24,270 bases of DNA from a virus, in the IMG/VR virus record IMGVR_UViG_3300037153_000449, positions 1-24,270 of that record; one strand, given 5' to 3'. Under the pieces are notes generated by a model, which was not told the DNA's origin, searched no databases, and saw nothing but the letters and a program-made list of their open reading frames with translations. Shown in pieces: positions 7,885-16,021 of the stretch (position 1 is the stretch's first letter; each line of letters starts with the position of its first letter). A program made the translations under genes and the position numbers.

Positions 7885-10412
7885 TGGCCCGTGACGCCGA
7901 GTTCCGGGCCCGGATCACCGTCGACGGCGCCGACCAGGCAGAAGCACAGCTCGACGATCTCGCCCAAGTCGCCAGCGACCTGGAGGAACCGGTCGAGCTC
8001 GACGTCAAGTCCGACCTGTCCCGAGTGTTGTCGGACCTGGAGTCGTTGAGCAGCGAGATGCGGGCGACGACCCAGGCAGCTGACACGCTCGGCCAGGCGC
8101 TCGGCCCGGAACTCTCATCAAAGGCCGATCTGACCACCGTCGTCACCGAGCTCCGGTCGATGGGTCTGACGTTCGACGACATCGAAGGCAACGCCGACCA
8201 GCTCGCCGCCAAGTTGCGTGAACTCGCCGCCGCCGACGTTGGTGGCTCACTCGGCCAGAGCCTCGGGACCGCCCGCGGTGAAACCGAGAAGCTGTCGGAC
8301 TCGGCGCGGGGCGCCAACTCGGCGTTGGCCAACATGGTCGGCAACACCGCCCAAGACCTCGGCGCCCTCGGCGGGGTCGCCGGGTCGGCCGGAGTCGCCA
8401 TCGGCCAGATGGCCGAGTACATGTCAGACGCCACCCTCGGCGGCGAAGCGCTCGGCTCAGCGCTCAAGTCGATGGCCACCGTCGCCGGCCCGGTCGCCGC
8501 CCTGGGCATCGCCATGCAACTGGTCAGCAGCCAGATGGACGCCATGCGCAAAGGCCAAGAGGCGACCAAGGCGTTCCACACCGACCAGATCGAAGCATTC
8601 ACCGACGCCCTGCGCGAAGGTGGTGACGCCGCCGAGAACTACTCCAAGCATCTCGCCGACACCGGACAGATCATCGCCTCCACCGGCCAGAAGGCGGGGC
8701 CGGCGTGGGCGAAGATCATCCCCGGCGTCAGCGACGTGACCGGCGCCCTCGGCGTGCTCGGCAGATACGGCGACGTCCTCGAGGATCTCACCCGCACCCT
8801 CGACAAGGCGGGAATCTCCGCTGAACGATGGTCGCAGATCGTCACGTCGGCGAGCCCGGTGCAGGCGATGAACCAGCTGCGCACCGCCACCGACCAGATG
8901 AACCTGTCCGACGACGAACGAGCCGACATCCTCACCGGTGCCCGCGCCGCCCAAGAGGACTACGCCAAGGCGCAGCAGAAGGCGGCGATCGCCAACCGGG
9001 TGTTCGGCGAGTCCGCCGACAGCGTCAACGAGATCCTGCAAGACACCCTCGCCCAGGCCGACCCGCTCGCCCAGTTCACCGATCTGTGGGACCGACTGTT
9101 CGCCGACATGGCCGACGGCACGATCGACGCCCAGGGCACCGCCGCGGCGGTCGACCTGCTCGCCGACAACCTTGGGATGACCCGCGAACAGGTCATCGGG
9201 CTCGCCCAAGAGCACCTCGACGACGAGTTCCAGAAGCAGGCCGACGCCGCCGAGGAGGCCGCCAAAGCGGCCGCCGACTACACGATCAAACTGGCCGGCA
9301 CACAGACCACGATCGATCAGCTCGGCGACGCGTTCGGGGAGATGGGCCGCAACGCCGACGCCATCTCACAGATCTTCGCCCTCGGTGACGCCCCGCTCGA
9401 AGCCGCCTCCGACGTCCGTGACATCTCCGAGGCGATCGGCGGGCTCGGCGACGCCGCCAAAGGCATCGACCTGTCCAAACCGCTCGACCCGGCCAACCTC
9501 AAGGCCGACAAGCTGCTCGACGCCTTGGATCAGCTGCGCCCGCAGATCCAGCAGCGCATCACCGACGCCTTCGCCACCGGCGGCCCCGCCGCCGCCCAGG
9601 CCACCGCCGACAGCTACGTCAACCAGATCGTCCAAGCGTTGCACGGCCAGCTCACCGCCGATGAGGTCCGCAGCCTGCTCGGCCTCGACGACCTCGAAGC
9701 CAAGATCCGGGTCGCCGTCGACCGCTCCGCCCTCGACCAGGCCAAAGCCTCGCTCGACGCCCTCACCGGGCTGACGGGGGAGACGCCGTGGACGGCGACG
9801 ATCCGCATGGCGCTCGACGCCGGCGACATCTCCCCCGACGCCGCCCAAAGCTTGATCAACGCCCAGCTCGCCGGCGCCGGCGTCGACATCCCGTCCAGTC
9901 TGCAACCGCCGTCGGATGCCGGCCAGACCCTCGTCGAAGCGGCCACCTGGGCCCGTGACCACCCGGTCGACATCCCCACCACGGCCGACCCGTCCGGCGC
10001 CGCCAAGGACGTCTCCGGTTGGGCCAAGGGCAAGCAGCCGACGGCGACGATCCCGACCGACGCCAACACGAAACCGGCCGAGGATGAGCGTCGAGGGTTC
10101 GTGCAGCAGACCGAGTCCACCAAGCCGGTGGTGACCGTCGACGCCAACACGAAGGCGGCGATCTCCACGATGCTCTACCTGAAGATCCTGTCCGGGCTGC
10201 TGCAGCCGGTCGTCACGGTCACCGCCAACACCAACCCGGCCCGGCTCGGCATCTGGGCGCTCACCCAGATGCGTCCGACGGTGCCGGTCACCGCATACCT
10301 GTCGGACTATCCGTCGGCGGGGACGATCGCCAACCGCATCGGCACCGTCCGCGTCCCCGTCGACGCCTACGTCCGTTCCACCCCACGCATCTCCGGCAAC
10401 TTGGGCGGCTGA
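7884..10412 (+). CDS. Tail tape measure protein
   Basis: The 842-residue protein is the longest in the window and largely helical, with long Ala/Gln/Asp-rich heptad regions (about 10-110 and 330-480). A hydrophobic Gly/Ala-rich part at about 155-220 (TVAGPVAALGIAMQLV) may help DNA entry through the membrane. The C-terminal part (about 720-842) is beta-rich with repeated VTVDANTK and VTVTANTN-like segments. Length of this protein sets tail length; by the usual 1.5 angstrom per residue this tail would be short for a siphovirus. The start at 7884 is chosen by overlap with the previous stop; a start seven codons earlier lies inside the previous gene. No peptidase or lysozyme domain was recognised. 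Confidence 0.85.
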   Translation: MARDAEFRARITVDGADQAEAQLDDLAQVASDLEEPVELDVKSDLSRVLSDLESLSSEMRATTQAADTLGQALGPELSSKADLTTVVTELRSMGLTFDDIEGNADQLAAKLRELAAADVGGSLGQSLGTARGETEKLSDSARGANSALANMVGNTAQDLGALGGVAGSAGVAIGQMAEYMSDATLGGEALGSALKSMATVAGPVAALGIAMQLVSSQMDAMRKGQEATKAFHTDQIEAFTDALREGGDAAENYSKHLADTGQIIASTGQKAGPAWAKIIPGVSDVTGALGVLGRYGDVLEDLTRTLDKAGISAERWSQIVTSASPVQAMNQLRTATDQMNLSDDERADILTGARAAQEDYAKAQQKAAIANRVFGESADSVNEILQDTLAQADPLAQFTDLWDRLFADMADGTIDAQGTAAAVDLLADNLGMTREQVIGLAQEHLDDEFQKQADAAEEAAKAAADYTIKLAGTQTTIDQLGDAFGEMGRNADAISQIFALGDAPLEAASDVRDISEAIGGLGDAAKGIDLSKPLDPANLKADKLLDALDQLRPQIQQRITDAFATGGPAAAQATADSYVNQIVQALHGQLTADEVRSLLGLDDLEAKIRVAVDRSALDQAKASLDALTGLTGETPWTATIRMALDAGDISPDAAQSLINAQLAGAGVDIPSSLQPPSDAGQTLVEAATWARDHPVDIPTTADPSGAAKDVSGWAKGKQPTATIPTDANTKPAEDERRGFVQQTESTKPVVTVDANTKAAISTMLYLKILSGLLQPVVTVTANTNPARLGIWALTQMRPTVPVTAYLSDYPSAGTIANRIGTVRVPVDAYVRSTPRISGNLGG

Positions 10413-10413
10413 C

Positions 10414-12708
10414 ATGGACTCGGCGTTCGAGTTCACGACACGGGCCCGACCCCTCTGCCAGATCGGCATCGGCGACGCCCGCGTCGACACCGGGCTCGCT
10501 ATGTGGGACGTCGCCCGCTGGGACGACCCCGACGCCACCTGGGCGAGCTCGGAGCCGTACTGGCTGGACGTCTCATGCGACACGATCCGTACTGAATGCG
10601 CCTACGGGCGTGCCGCCACCACCGACCGGTTCGTTGCCGGCACCGCCACCGTCATCGTCAACAACGACTCCGGCTGGGCCGACCCCAACACCGTCGACGT
10701 CCCCGGGATCCTGTCGATCCGTCCGGGCCGGGCGATCCGCTTCGGTGTCACCCACATCACGCTCGGCGACTGTTGGGTGTTCCGCGGGTTCATCGACGAC
10801 ATGCAGCCCTCCTATCTGCCCGACGGCACCGACACCGTCGAACTGCACTGCGTCGACGCGCTCGGCGAGGTCAACCGGGCCAAGTTCGTCCCCTACGACG
10901 TCCCGTGGGGTGCCGGCGAGAACGCCACCCAACGCGTCACCCGCATCTTGAACCTGGCGATGTGGCCGGTTGCGAAACGCCAGATCGGGCCGTCGTCGAC
11001 CGCCCTGCTGGGCTCGGACCTGGGCGGACAGGCCGCCGACCTGTTGGGTGTCGTGTCGGAGTCGGTGGGTGGCGCACTGTTCGGCGACCTCGAGGCGAAT
11101 GTCGTGTTCCACGGCCGGGACTGGCAGGCCTACCCGGCGGGTACCCCGCCTGACGGGACGATCGGCAATGTCGACCCGGGCGTGCCCGGCTACTGGATTC
11201 CGGGCACCCCTGAGGTCCCCGCCCATTTGGACACGGCGGCGGGCGTCGTGTCCACCGTCGCCCCGACGGTGCCCGCCGCGCAGCGTCAGGTCACGTCGGA
11301 TCCGGCCGGGGTGACCGTCGTCGACGCCGGTGGGGTGTCGACGATCACCGGCCCGAACGGGCTGCGCTGGGCCCAGTTGGATCAGATCAACCAGCGCCGG
11401 TTCGTGTTCCCCGGGGTGGCTGGGAACTACCTGTCGGTCTCCAACGCCGCCAACCTGAAGATCACCGGTGACATCGAGATCGTGGCGCGCTGCGATGTCA
11501 GGCCCACTGTCTCTGGCGTCATCTACTGCTATGACGGATCACCTCGTGGCTGGAGGCTGTATTACGCCACCAACGGGCAGATCAACTTCAACCCGGCCCT
11601 ACCGGGGACCAGCTACTCCAGTACGGTCGTGCCGGGCACTGCGGGTGCGATGACGTGGATCAAGATGACTCGTGTTGCTGCCAATGGCCTCATCTCGTTC
11701 TATTGGGCGCCCGACAGTCCGACCGAGCCGATGACGTGGACGGCGGCTGGTACCAATAGCTCGACGGCAGGCAACCTGCCGCTCCCGACGACGGGTGTGT
11801 TAGCGACGATCGCGGCTCGGGCCGCTGGTGGTTCGTCCGAGATGTTCGCCGGTCGTATCGCCCGTGTCATCGTCCGTGACGGGATCGCCGGCCCCACCGT
11901 CCTCGACGTCACCGAGTCGGACGCCGCCACCGTCCCCGCCGGCGCCACCAGCTTCACCGCCGGCACCGGCCAAACCGTCACCGTCACCCAAACCGCCGGC
12001 AACACGATCATCCAAGCCCTCCCCGACCAAACCGTGTGGCGGTTCGACGCCAACGACTACCCTGGCAGCGGACTCACCTACACCGACCCCCGCGGCCGAC
12101 AGTGGACCCTCTCCGCCCCCGGCGCCGTCGCCCCGTACCAGCCGGCGACCCCACCCGTGTGGGTGCCGCCCGTCCCCGGCGACGTCTGCCCCACCTCGTG
12201 GACCCGCCCGTTCGACCGCGCCGACATCGCCACCCGCGTCATCCTGGGCCGCGACAACACCACCTTGGACCCGCCATCCGTCCCCATCCAACTCGACGAC
12301 CAGGCCGGCATCGCCCTGTTCGGCATCGAACCGTTCGAACGCACCTACCTGCTCACCCGCGACGACGACGACCTGTACCTGCTCGCCCAACGCATCCTGG
12401 AAACCCGCGGCTACCGCTACCAGCCCCGCGTCCGCACCGTCGACTTCGACGCCGCCACCTCTGACACCGCCCTCGATCTGATGGCCGTCGCCACCCCCTA
12501 CCTGCCGTCCCGCTACCGCTGCCGGCTCCGCTTGGAGCGGGGCGACATCTTCGACGAGGAGATGTTCGTCACCGGCCTCGCCCACGAGATCGAACCGGGC
12601 CGCTGGCACGCCCAATACAACTTGGACTCCGCCGCCCCCTACGCCGTCGCCGACGTCCGCTGGGACACCGCCCACTGGGACCGCGACCGCTGGACGATCG
12701 CCGTCTGA
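10414..12708 (+). CDS. Minor tail protein with lectin-like (LamG) insert
   Basis: This 764-residue protein follows the tape measure, where distal tail or baseplate proteins lie. N-terminal part (1-300): tail-hub-like beta sequence (GTATVIVNNDSGWADP, FRGFIDDMQPSYLPDGTDTV). Middle (about 330-500): a concanavalin A/LamG-like domain (RFVFPGVAGNYLSVSNAANL, GDIEIVARCDV, WIKMTRVAANGLISFYW, FAGRIARVIVRDG), probably binding a surface sugar. C-terminal part (about 535-764): hub-like again. Both ends carry Trp-rich repeats (MWDVARWDD near 30 and RWDTAHWDRDRW at the end). DNA for the lectin part (about 11460-11870) is visibly less GC-rich and less strict at third positions, which suggests later acquisition. 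The ATG lies two bases after the previous stop. Confidence 0.75.
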   Translation: MDSAFEFTTRARPLCQIGIGDARVDTGLAMWDVARWDDPDATWASSEPYWLDVSCDTIRTECAYGRAATTDRFVAGTATVIVNNDSGWADPNTVDVPGILSIRPGRAIRFGVTHITLGDCWVFRGFIDDMQPSYLPDGTDTVELHCVDALGEVNRAKFVPYDVPWGAGENATQRVTRILNLAMWPVAKRQIGPSSTALLGSDLGGQAADLLGVVSESVGGALFGDLEANVVFHGRDWQAYPAGTPPDGTIGNVDPGVPGYWIPGTPEVPAHLDTAAGVVSTVAPTVPAAQRQVTSDPAGVTVVDAGGVSTITGPNGLRWAQLDQINQRRFVFPGVAGNYLSVSNAANLKITGDIEIVARCDVRPTVSGVIYCYDGSPRGWRLYYATNGQINFNPALPGTSYSSTVVPGTAGAMTWIKMTRVAANGLISFYWAPDSPTEPMTWTAAGTNSSTAGNLPLPTTGVLATIAARAAGGSSEMFAGRIARVIVRDGIAGPTVLDVTESDAATVPAGATSFTAGTGQTVTVTQTAGNTIIQALPDQTVWRFDANDYPGSGLTYTDPRGRQWTLSAPGAVAPYQPATPPVWVPPVPGDVCPTSWTRPFDRADIATRVILGRDNTTLDPPSVPIQLDDQAGIALFGIEPFERTYLLTRDDDDLYLLAQRILETRGYRYQPRVRTVDFDAATSDTALDLMAVATPYLPSRYRCRLRLERGDIFDEEMFVTGLAHEIEPGRWHAQYNLDSAAPYAVADVRWDTAHWDRDRWTIAV

Positions 12709-12718
12709 AAGGCACCCT

Positions 12719-13567
12719 ATGGCCACCGTCCCCAACGTCTCCGCCGGCGAACTGATCCAGTCGTCGTGGGGCAACACCGTCGCCAACGAGCTCAACGGCA
12801 ACGTCGTCAAGAAGTCGACGGCGACAACCCAAGCCGTCGCCGGCGCGTTCCAGTCGGCGTCGCTGACCGTCACGCCCGGCGGCGTCAACGTCGCCTCGAC
12901 GATCACCGCTGGCAGCACGATTTCCACACCGGGATCGGTCAACGCCGGTGGCGCGGTGACGGCGACCGGTGCAGTCAGCGCCGGGAGCAGCTCACCCGAC
13001 CCGGGCACCGCCGCCGCCGGTGTGCTCGCCCGCTCCGACGGGGCGATCGTCTCGGTGCTGATCGGTGGGACCGTCCCCGCCAACTTGGGTCTGACCCGTT
13101 CCGGGAGCCCGGCCGGTGACGTCGGCCAAGCCTTCGTCCACTTCCGGCGCACGTCGGCCAACACCCTCATCGGGTCGATCACGATCAGCGGGACCGGCAC
13201 CACCGTCGCCTTCAACACGTCGTCGGACCGGCGCGCCAAACACGACGACGGGCCGATCGTAGACGCCGCCCGCCGTGTCGCCCGGCTCGCCCGCCGCGCG
13301 TTCCGTGGCCGCTGGCGTCCGCTCGGCGACGACGGCGTCCCCGGCGACCCGCCCGCCGACACCACCATCTGGGACCTCCTGTCGTCGCAGGACATCGAAG
13401 ATGTCGCCCCCTACGCGGTCACCGGTGAGCGCGACGCCGTCGACGACGACGGCAACCCGATCTTCCAGCAGGCCGACTATTCCAAGCTCGTCCCGCTGCT
13501 GGTCGCCGCGTTCGGTGAACACGAATCCCGACTGGACGCCCTCGAACACTCTGGAGGTGCCCGATGA
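12719..13567 (+). CDS. Tail fibre with C-terminal S74 intramolecular chaperone
   Basis: The 282-residue protein has a short N-terminal attachment part, a low-complexity beta region rich in Gly, Ala, Ser and Thr (about 45-165), and a C-terminal S74-type chaperone domain starting at SDRRAK (S169-K174). The Ser-Lys dyad of S74 autoproteases (S169, K174) is intact, so self-cleavage after trimer folding is likely. The last residues (LVPLLVAAFGEHESRLDALE) form the usual coiled coil. SD AAGG lies upstream of ATG 12719. This is the probable receptor-binding fibre. The stop overlaps the next ATG. Confidence 0.82.
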   Translation: MATVPNVSAGELIQSSWGNTVANELNGNVVKKSTATTQAVAGAFQSASLTVTPGGVNVASTITAGSTISTPGSVNAGGAVTATGAVSAGSSSPDPGTAAAGVLARSDGAIVSVLIGGTVPANLGLTRSGSPAGDVGQAFVHFRRTSANTLIGSITISGTGTTVAFNTSSDRRAKHDDGPIVDAARRVARLARRAFRGRWRPLGDDGVPGDPPADTTIWDLLSSQDIEDVAPYAVTGERDAVDDDGNPIFQQADYSKLVPLLVAAFGEHESRLDALEHSGGAR

Positions 13568-13848
13568 CCTACTGGGATCAGGCGCTGCTGTCCAACGATC
13601 TGGAGTTCCAGCAACGTCTCGGCGCCGCCGCCGCCGTCGAAGTCGACGTCCCGGCCGGGCAGTCACCGCTCGGCTGGGCCGCCGACCACCAATGGCAGAT
13701 CGCCGCCTCACCCGGGTTCGCCGACGCCTACGCCTCCGCCCTCGCCGCCGACGTCCCCAACCCTGGCCGCGACCCGGCCGTCATCTCCGACCAGATGATC
13801 CTGTCAGCCATCCAAGCCCTCATCGCGGGAGGAGGTGCAACAGCATGA
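13564..13848 (+). CDS. Small conserved-looking actinophage protein after the fibre gene
   Basis: The 94-residue product contains NDLEFQQRLGAAAAVE, then ASPGFADAYASALAADVPNPGRDPAVISD, a pattern that I recall from small proteins near the tail genes of actinophages. Function is not known. It is mainly helical, with no signal peptide or membrane segment. The ATG overlaps the fibre stop and the stop overlaps the next ATG. It may be a tail component or assembly factor; this is inferred from position only. Confidence 0.65.
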   Translation: MTYWDQALLSNDLEFQQRLGAAAAVEVDVPAGQSPLGWAADHQWQIAASPGFADAYASALAADVPNPGRDPAVISDQMILSAIQALIAGGGATA

Positions 13849-13955
13849 GCGACCAGCCCGACCAGCCCACCGAGCCCGAGCTCGACGAGCCCGATCATCC
13901 GACCGATGCCGGCGACGACGACGACGACGCCGTCGACGCCACCGACAACGAGTGA
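13845..13955 (+). CDS. Tiny, very acidic protein (36 residues)
   Basis: ATG 13845 overlaps the previous stop, and a strong SD GGAGG (13829-13835 region) lies about ten bases upstream. The product is almost all Asp, Glu, Pro and Thr, including a DDDDD run, with no hydrophobic core, so it is probably disordered. It resembles in style the acidic protein after the capsid gene. Function is unknown; DNA-mimic or assembly roles are possible but unsupported. Confidence 0.55.
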   Translation: MSDQPDQPTEPELDEPDHPTDAGDDDDDAVDATDNE

Positions 13956-13969
13956 GATGATGGCAATCG

Positions 13970-14434
13970 GTGAGTCCAACCACGCCGTGCGTCGAGTACG
14001 ACGGTTTCCGCAATGCCAACGGCTACGGGCGGGTCAACAAGCGCGTCGGCGGCAAGCTCGTCAGCGAGTACGTGCATCGGCTCGTCTGGGAAGCGACGAA
14101 CGGGCCGATCCCGCCAGGAATGCTGGTGATGCATCTGTGCGACAACCCGCCGTGCTATCGGCTCGACCATCTCCGCCTCGGGACACCGGCCGACAACATG
14201 GCCGACATGAAGGCCAAAGGGCGAGCGCGCACGAGGCCGAACGCTCCCCAGCATGCTCCGGCGCTCAAGCCGGGACGGCTCGGCGATCGCGACCACTGCA
14301 AGCACGGTCATCCGTTCACACCCGAGAACACCTGCGTGGACCCGCGCGGCTGGCGGTCCTGTCGTATCTGCCGTCGGGCATCCGATCGGCGGCGGCGAGC
14401 TAATGGGCGGCATCTACCTGGATTGGTTGGCTGA
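13970..14434 (+). CDS. Second HNH endonuclease, probable homing endonuclease
   Basis: The 154-residue product has an HNH core: VHRLVWEAT (H36), VMHLCDNPPC (H55), RLDHLRLGT (H67) and DNMADM (75-80). One zinc-finger-like unit, CKHGHP...CRIC (110-134), matches the second finger of the HNH gene at 6187. The usual Asn before the last His is replaced (CYRLDHL), so activity is not certain. The start is GTG 13970. The gene lies between tail and lysis genes, and its 3' end overlaps the endolysin start by 32 bases. It ends GTT GGC TGA, identical to the other HNH gene. Confidence 0.82.
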   Translation: MSPTTPCVEYDGFRNANGYGRVNKRVGGKLVSEYVHRLVWEATNGPIPPGMLVMHLCDNPPCYRLDHLRLGTPADNMADMKAKGRARTRPNAPQHAPALKPGRLGDRDHCKHGHPFTPENTCVDPRGWRSCRICRRASDRRRRANGRHLPGLVG

Positions 14435-15326
14435 CGAACTTCGTGCCGCGGGCGGCAACGTCGTCGAGTACGACACCCAGTGGAAACGACGAGCCCGGAG
14501 TTCCGGTGGCTTCGCGGCACAGCCGTTGGGGGTGAGCTTCCATCACACCGCCGGCGCCAGCGGTGCCTCAGCCAAGTCGGAGTGCGACTACATGTGTGTC
14601 GCCGCCGGGAACTCGAACAAGCCGACCGCCAACATCTACATCGCCCGCGACGGCACGATCTGGGTTCTGGCCGCCGGGGCGACGAACACGTCCGGCAAGG
14701 GCGGCCCGCTGACCCTGTCACGCGGCACCGTCGGCACCGACTGTGCCAACACCACCACGGTGGGGATGGAGATGGGCAACAACGGGGTCGGCGAGCCGTG
14801 GCCGGAGGTCCAGATCGACGCCGCCTTCCTCGCCTCCAACGCGATCAACCGCCGCCTCGGCAACCAGCCCACCGACGTGTTCAGCCACAACCTCTACGCG
14901 CCCTCGAGGAAGATCGACCCGGCCACCGCCGCCGCCGTGCAGGGCCCGTGGAAGCCACGCAGCTGCACCAGCTCGGGCACCTGGAGCACCGACGACATCC
15001 GCGCCGAATGCGCCCGCCGCGCCACCACCACCCCGACCCCGCCCGCACCGACCCCCGAGGAGGACGACGACATGGCGACGGTTCCCGCGATATGGAGGAT
15101 GGACAACGACAACGCACCGTTCGCCGTGTACATGAACGGGCAGAGCCCGCTCGGCTACAAGGTCTGGCTGCCGTCGGGGATGTACCAGGCGTTCCAGAAC
15201 CTGTGCAAGATCAATGGCTGGAGCACGATGGTCAACATCCAGACCGACCCCAACATGTTCAAGGCGTTCGGTCCGGTGCTCGGCCCGATCCCCGCCGGCC
15301 ACGACCAGTGGGGTCTGCCCACATGA
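14403..15326 (+). CDS. Endolysin: N-acetylmuramoyl-L-alanine amidase with C-terminal wall-binding-like domain
   Basis: This cuts the bond between muramic acid and the peptide stem at lysis. The 307-residue product has an amidase_2/PGRP domain at about 40-205. Zinc ligands are probably H47 or H48 in SFHHTAG, H162 in FSHNLYAPSRK and D172. The surrounding NIYIARDGTIWVLAAGATNTSG is typical of actinophage amidases. A Thr/Pro/acidic linker (206-223) leads to a separate C-terminal domain of 84 residues, probably for cell wall binding, family not recognised. ATG 14403 lies inside the HNH gene end. The linker DNA carries a strong SD before M224, so the C-terminal domain may also be made alone. Confidence 0.85.
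   Translation: MGGIYLDWLADELRAAGGNVVEYDTQWKRRARSSGGFAAQPLGVSFHHTAGASGASAKSECDYMCVAAGNSNKPTANIYIARDGTIWVLAAGATNTSGKGGPLTLSRGTVGTDCANTTTVGMEMGNNGVGEPWPEVQIDAAFLASNAINRRLGNQPTDVFSHNLYAPSRKIDPATAAAVQGPWKPRSCTSSGTWSTDDIRAECARRATTTPTPPAPTPEEDDDMATVPAIWRMDNDNAPFAVYMNGQSPLGYKVWLPSGMYQAFQNLCKINGWSTMVNIQTDPNMFKAFGPVLGPIPAGHDQWGLPT
15057..15326 (+). promoter_or_regulatory. Internal ribosome binding site and start inside the endolysin gene
   Basis: GAGGAGG (15057-15063) lies eight bases before an in-frame ATG at 15072, which starts exactly at the first residue of the C-terminal domain. This SD is stronger than the one in front of the full-length gene. The product would be 84 residues (MATVPAIW...WGLPT). 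Some phage endolysins are known to make their binding domain separately from such sites. The SD also codes EEDDD, so it could be a coincidence of acidic codons. Confidence 0.5.
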
Positions 15327-15517
15327 CCGCCGACATCGCCGTCGGCCACCACGCCGCTGCCGACGTCGCGTTCCTGGTCGCCGTCATCTGCGCCGGGCTG
15401 GCCGCCGCCTCCGCGGTGTTCGCCCCGCCGGCCCGGTCCTGGCACGAGCTCGTCTGGTCAACCGTGTTGGGCTGGGCGGCCGTCGCCCTCATCGCCCTCG
15501 GATTCATGCTGCTGTGA
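15323..15517 (+). CDS. Two-span small membrane protein in the lysis cassette
   Basis: The 64-residue product has two hydrophobic segments (about 14-34 and 44-64) separated by a short polar loop PPARSWHE. The ATG overlaps the endolysin stop. Such a size and topology fits a small holin or antiholin. The gene order endolysin then membrane proteins supports a lysis role. Which of the three neighbouring membrane proteins is the real holin cannot be told from sequence. Confidence 0.6.
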   Translation: MTADIAVGHHAAADVAFLVAVICAGLAAASAVFAPPARSWHELVWSTVLGWAAVALIALGFMLL

Positions 15518-15789
15518 GCACGCCGCCGCCGCCCACTCGGCCGCTGTTGCAGCGTGAACCGGTGCGGGTCATCAACGCCGCGTTCACGCTCGCCGCCGCG
15601 GTCAACGCCGTCCTGTTGGGCGCCGGCGCCTACTCGGGTGCCGTCGCCGGGGTCGTCACCGGGATCATCGCCGCGGTCGCCGCGTTCACCAACGAGCTGT
15701 TCACCCGCGCCGAGGTCGTCCCACTCCACCCGCTCGAGGATCTCGCCGATGCCCAACGAGGAGCCGCCACGCCGCCGCAGCCTGGGTGA
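15514..15789 (+). CDS. Holin-like membrane protein
   Basis: The 91-residue product has a short Pro-rich N-terminus, two membrane segments (about 19-39 and 41-60) and a charged tail starting at LFTRAEVVPLHP. This resembles actinophage holins with two spans followed by a TR-x-VTP-like motif. It would form lesions that let the endolysin reach the wall. The GTG start overlaps the previous stop (GTGA). The last 41 bases overlap the next gene. Confidence 0.65.
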   Translation: MSTPPPPTRPLLQREPVRVINAAFTLAAAVNAVLLGAGAYSGAVAGVVTGIIAAVAAFTNELFTRAEVVPLHPLEDLADAQRGAATPPQPG

Positions 15790-16021
15790 TGCCCTGGCCA
15801 CCCGCTCGACGGTCGACATCATGATCCTGGTGTTGGTGTTCGTCGTCTCCGTGTCGATCCTGGCCACCGGGGCGACCGTCGCGGTGATCGAGATCGCCCA
15901 CCCGGAGTCGGACACGACGACGGTCGTCGAGTCGTTGACGTCGACGATCACCGGGATCATCGGCGCCTTGCTCGGTCTGATCGCCGGCCGCTCCGAAGCG
16001 TCCAAGCCGCCCGGCCCGTGA
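15749..16021 (+). CDS. Small membrane protein of the lysis cassette
   Basis: This 90-residue protein has a basic N-terminus (PRRR), a strong membrane segment at about 23-47, a short Asp/Thr-rich loop and a second weaker span at about 64-80. ATG 15749 is used inside the end of the holin-like gene in another frame. It may be an antiholin, an accessory holin or an unrelated membrane protein. No family was recognised. Confidence 0.55.
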   Translation: MPNEEPPRRRSLGDALATRSTVDIMILVLVFVVSVSILATGATVAVIEIAHPESDTTTVVESLTSTITGIIGALLGLIAGRSEASKPPGP

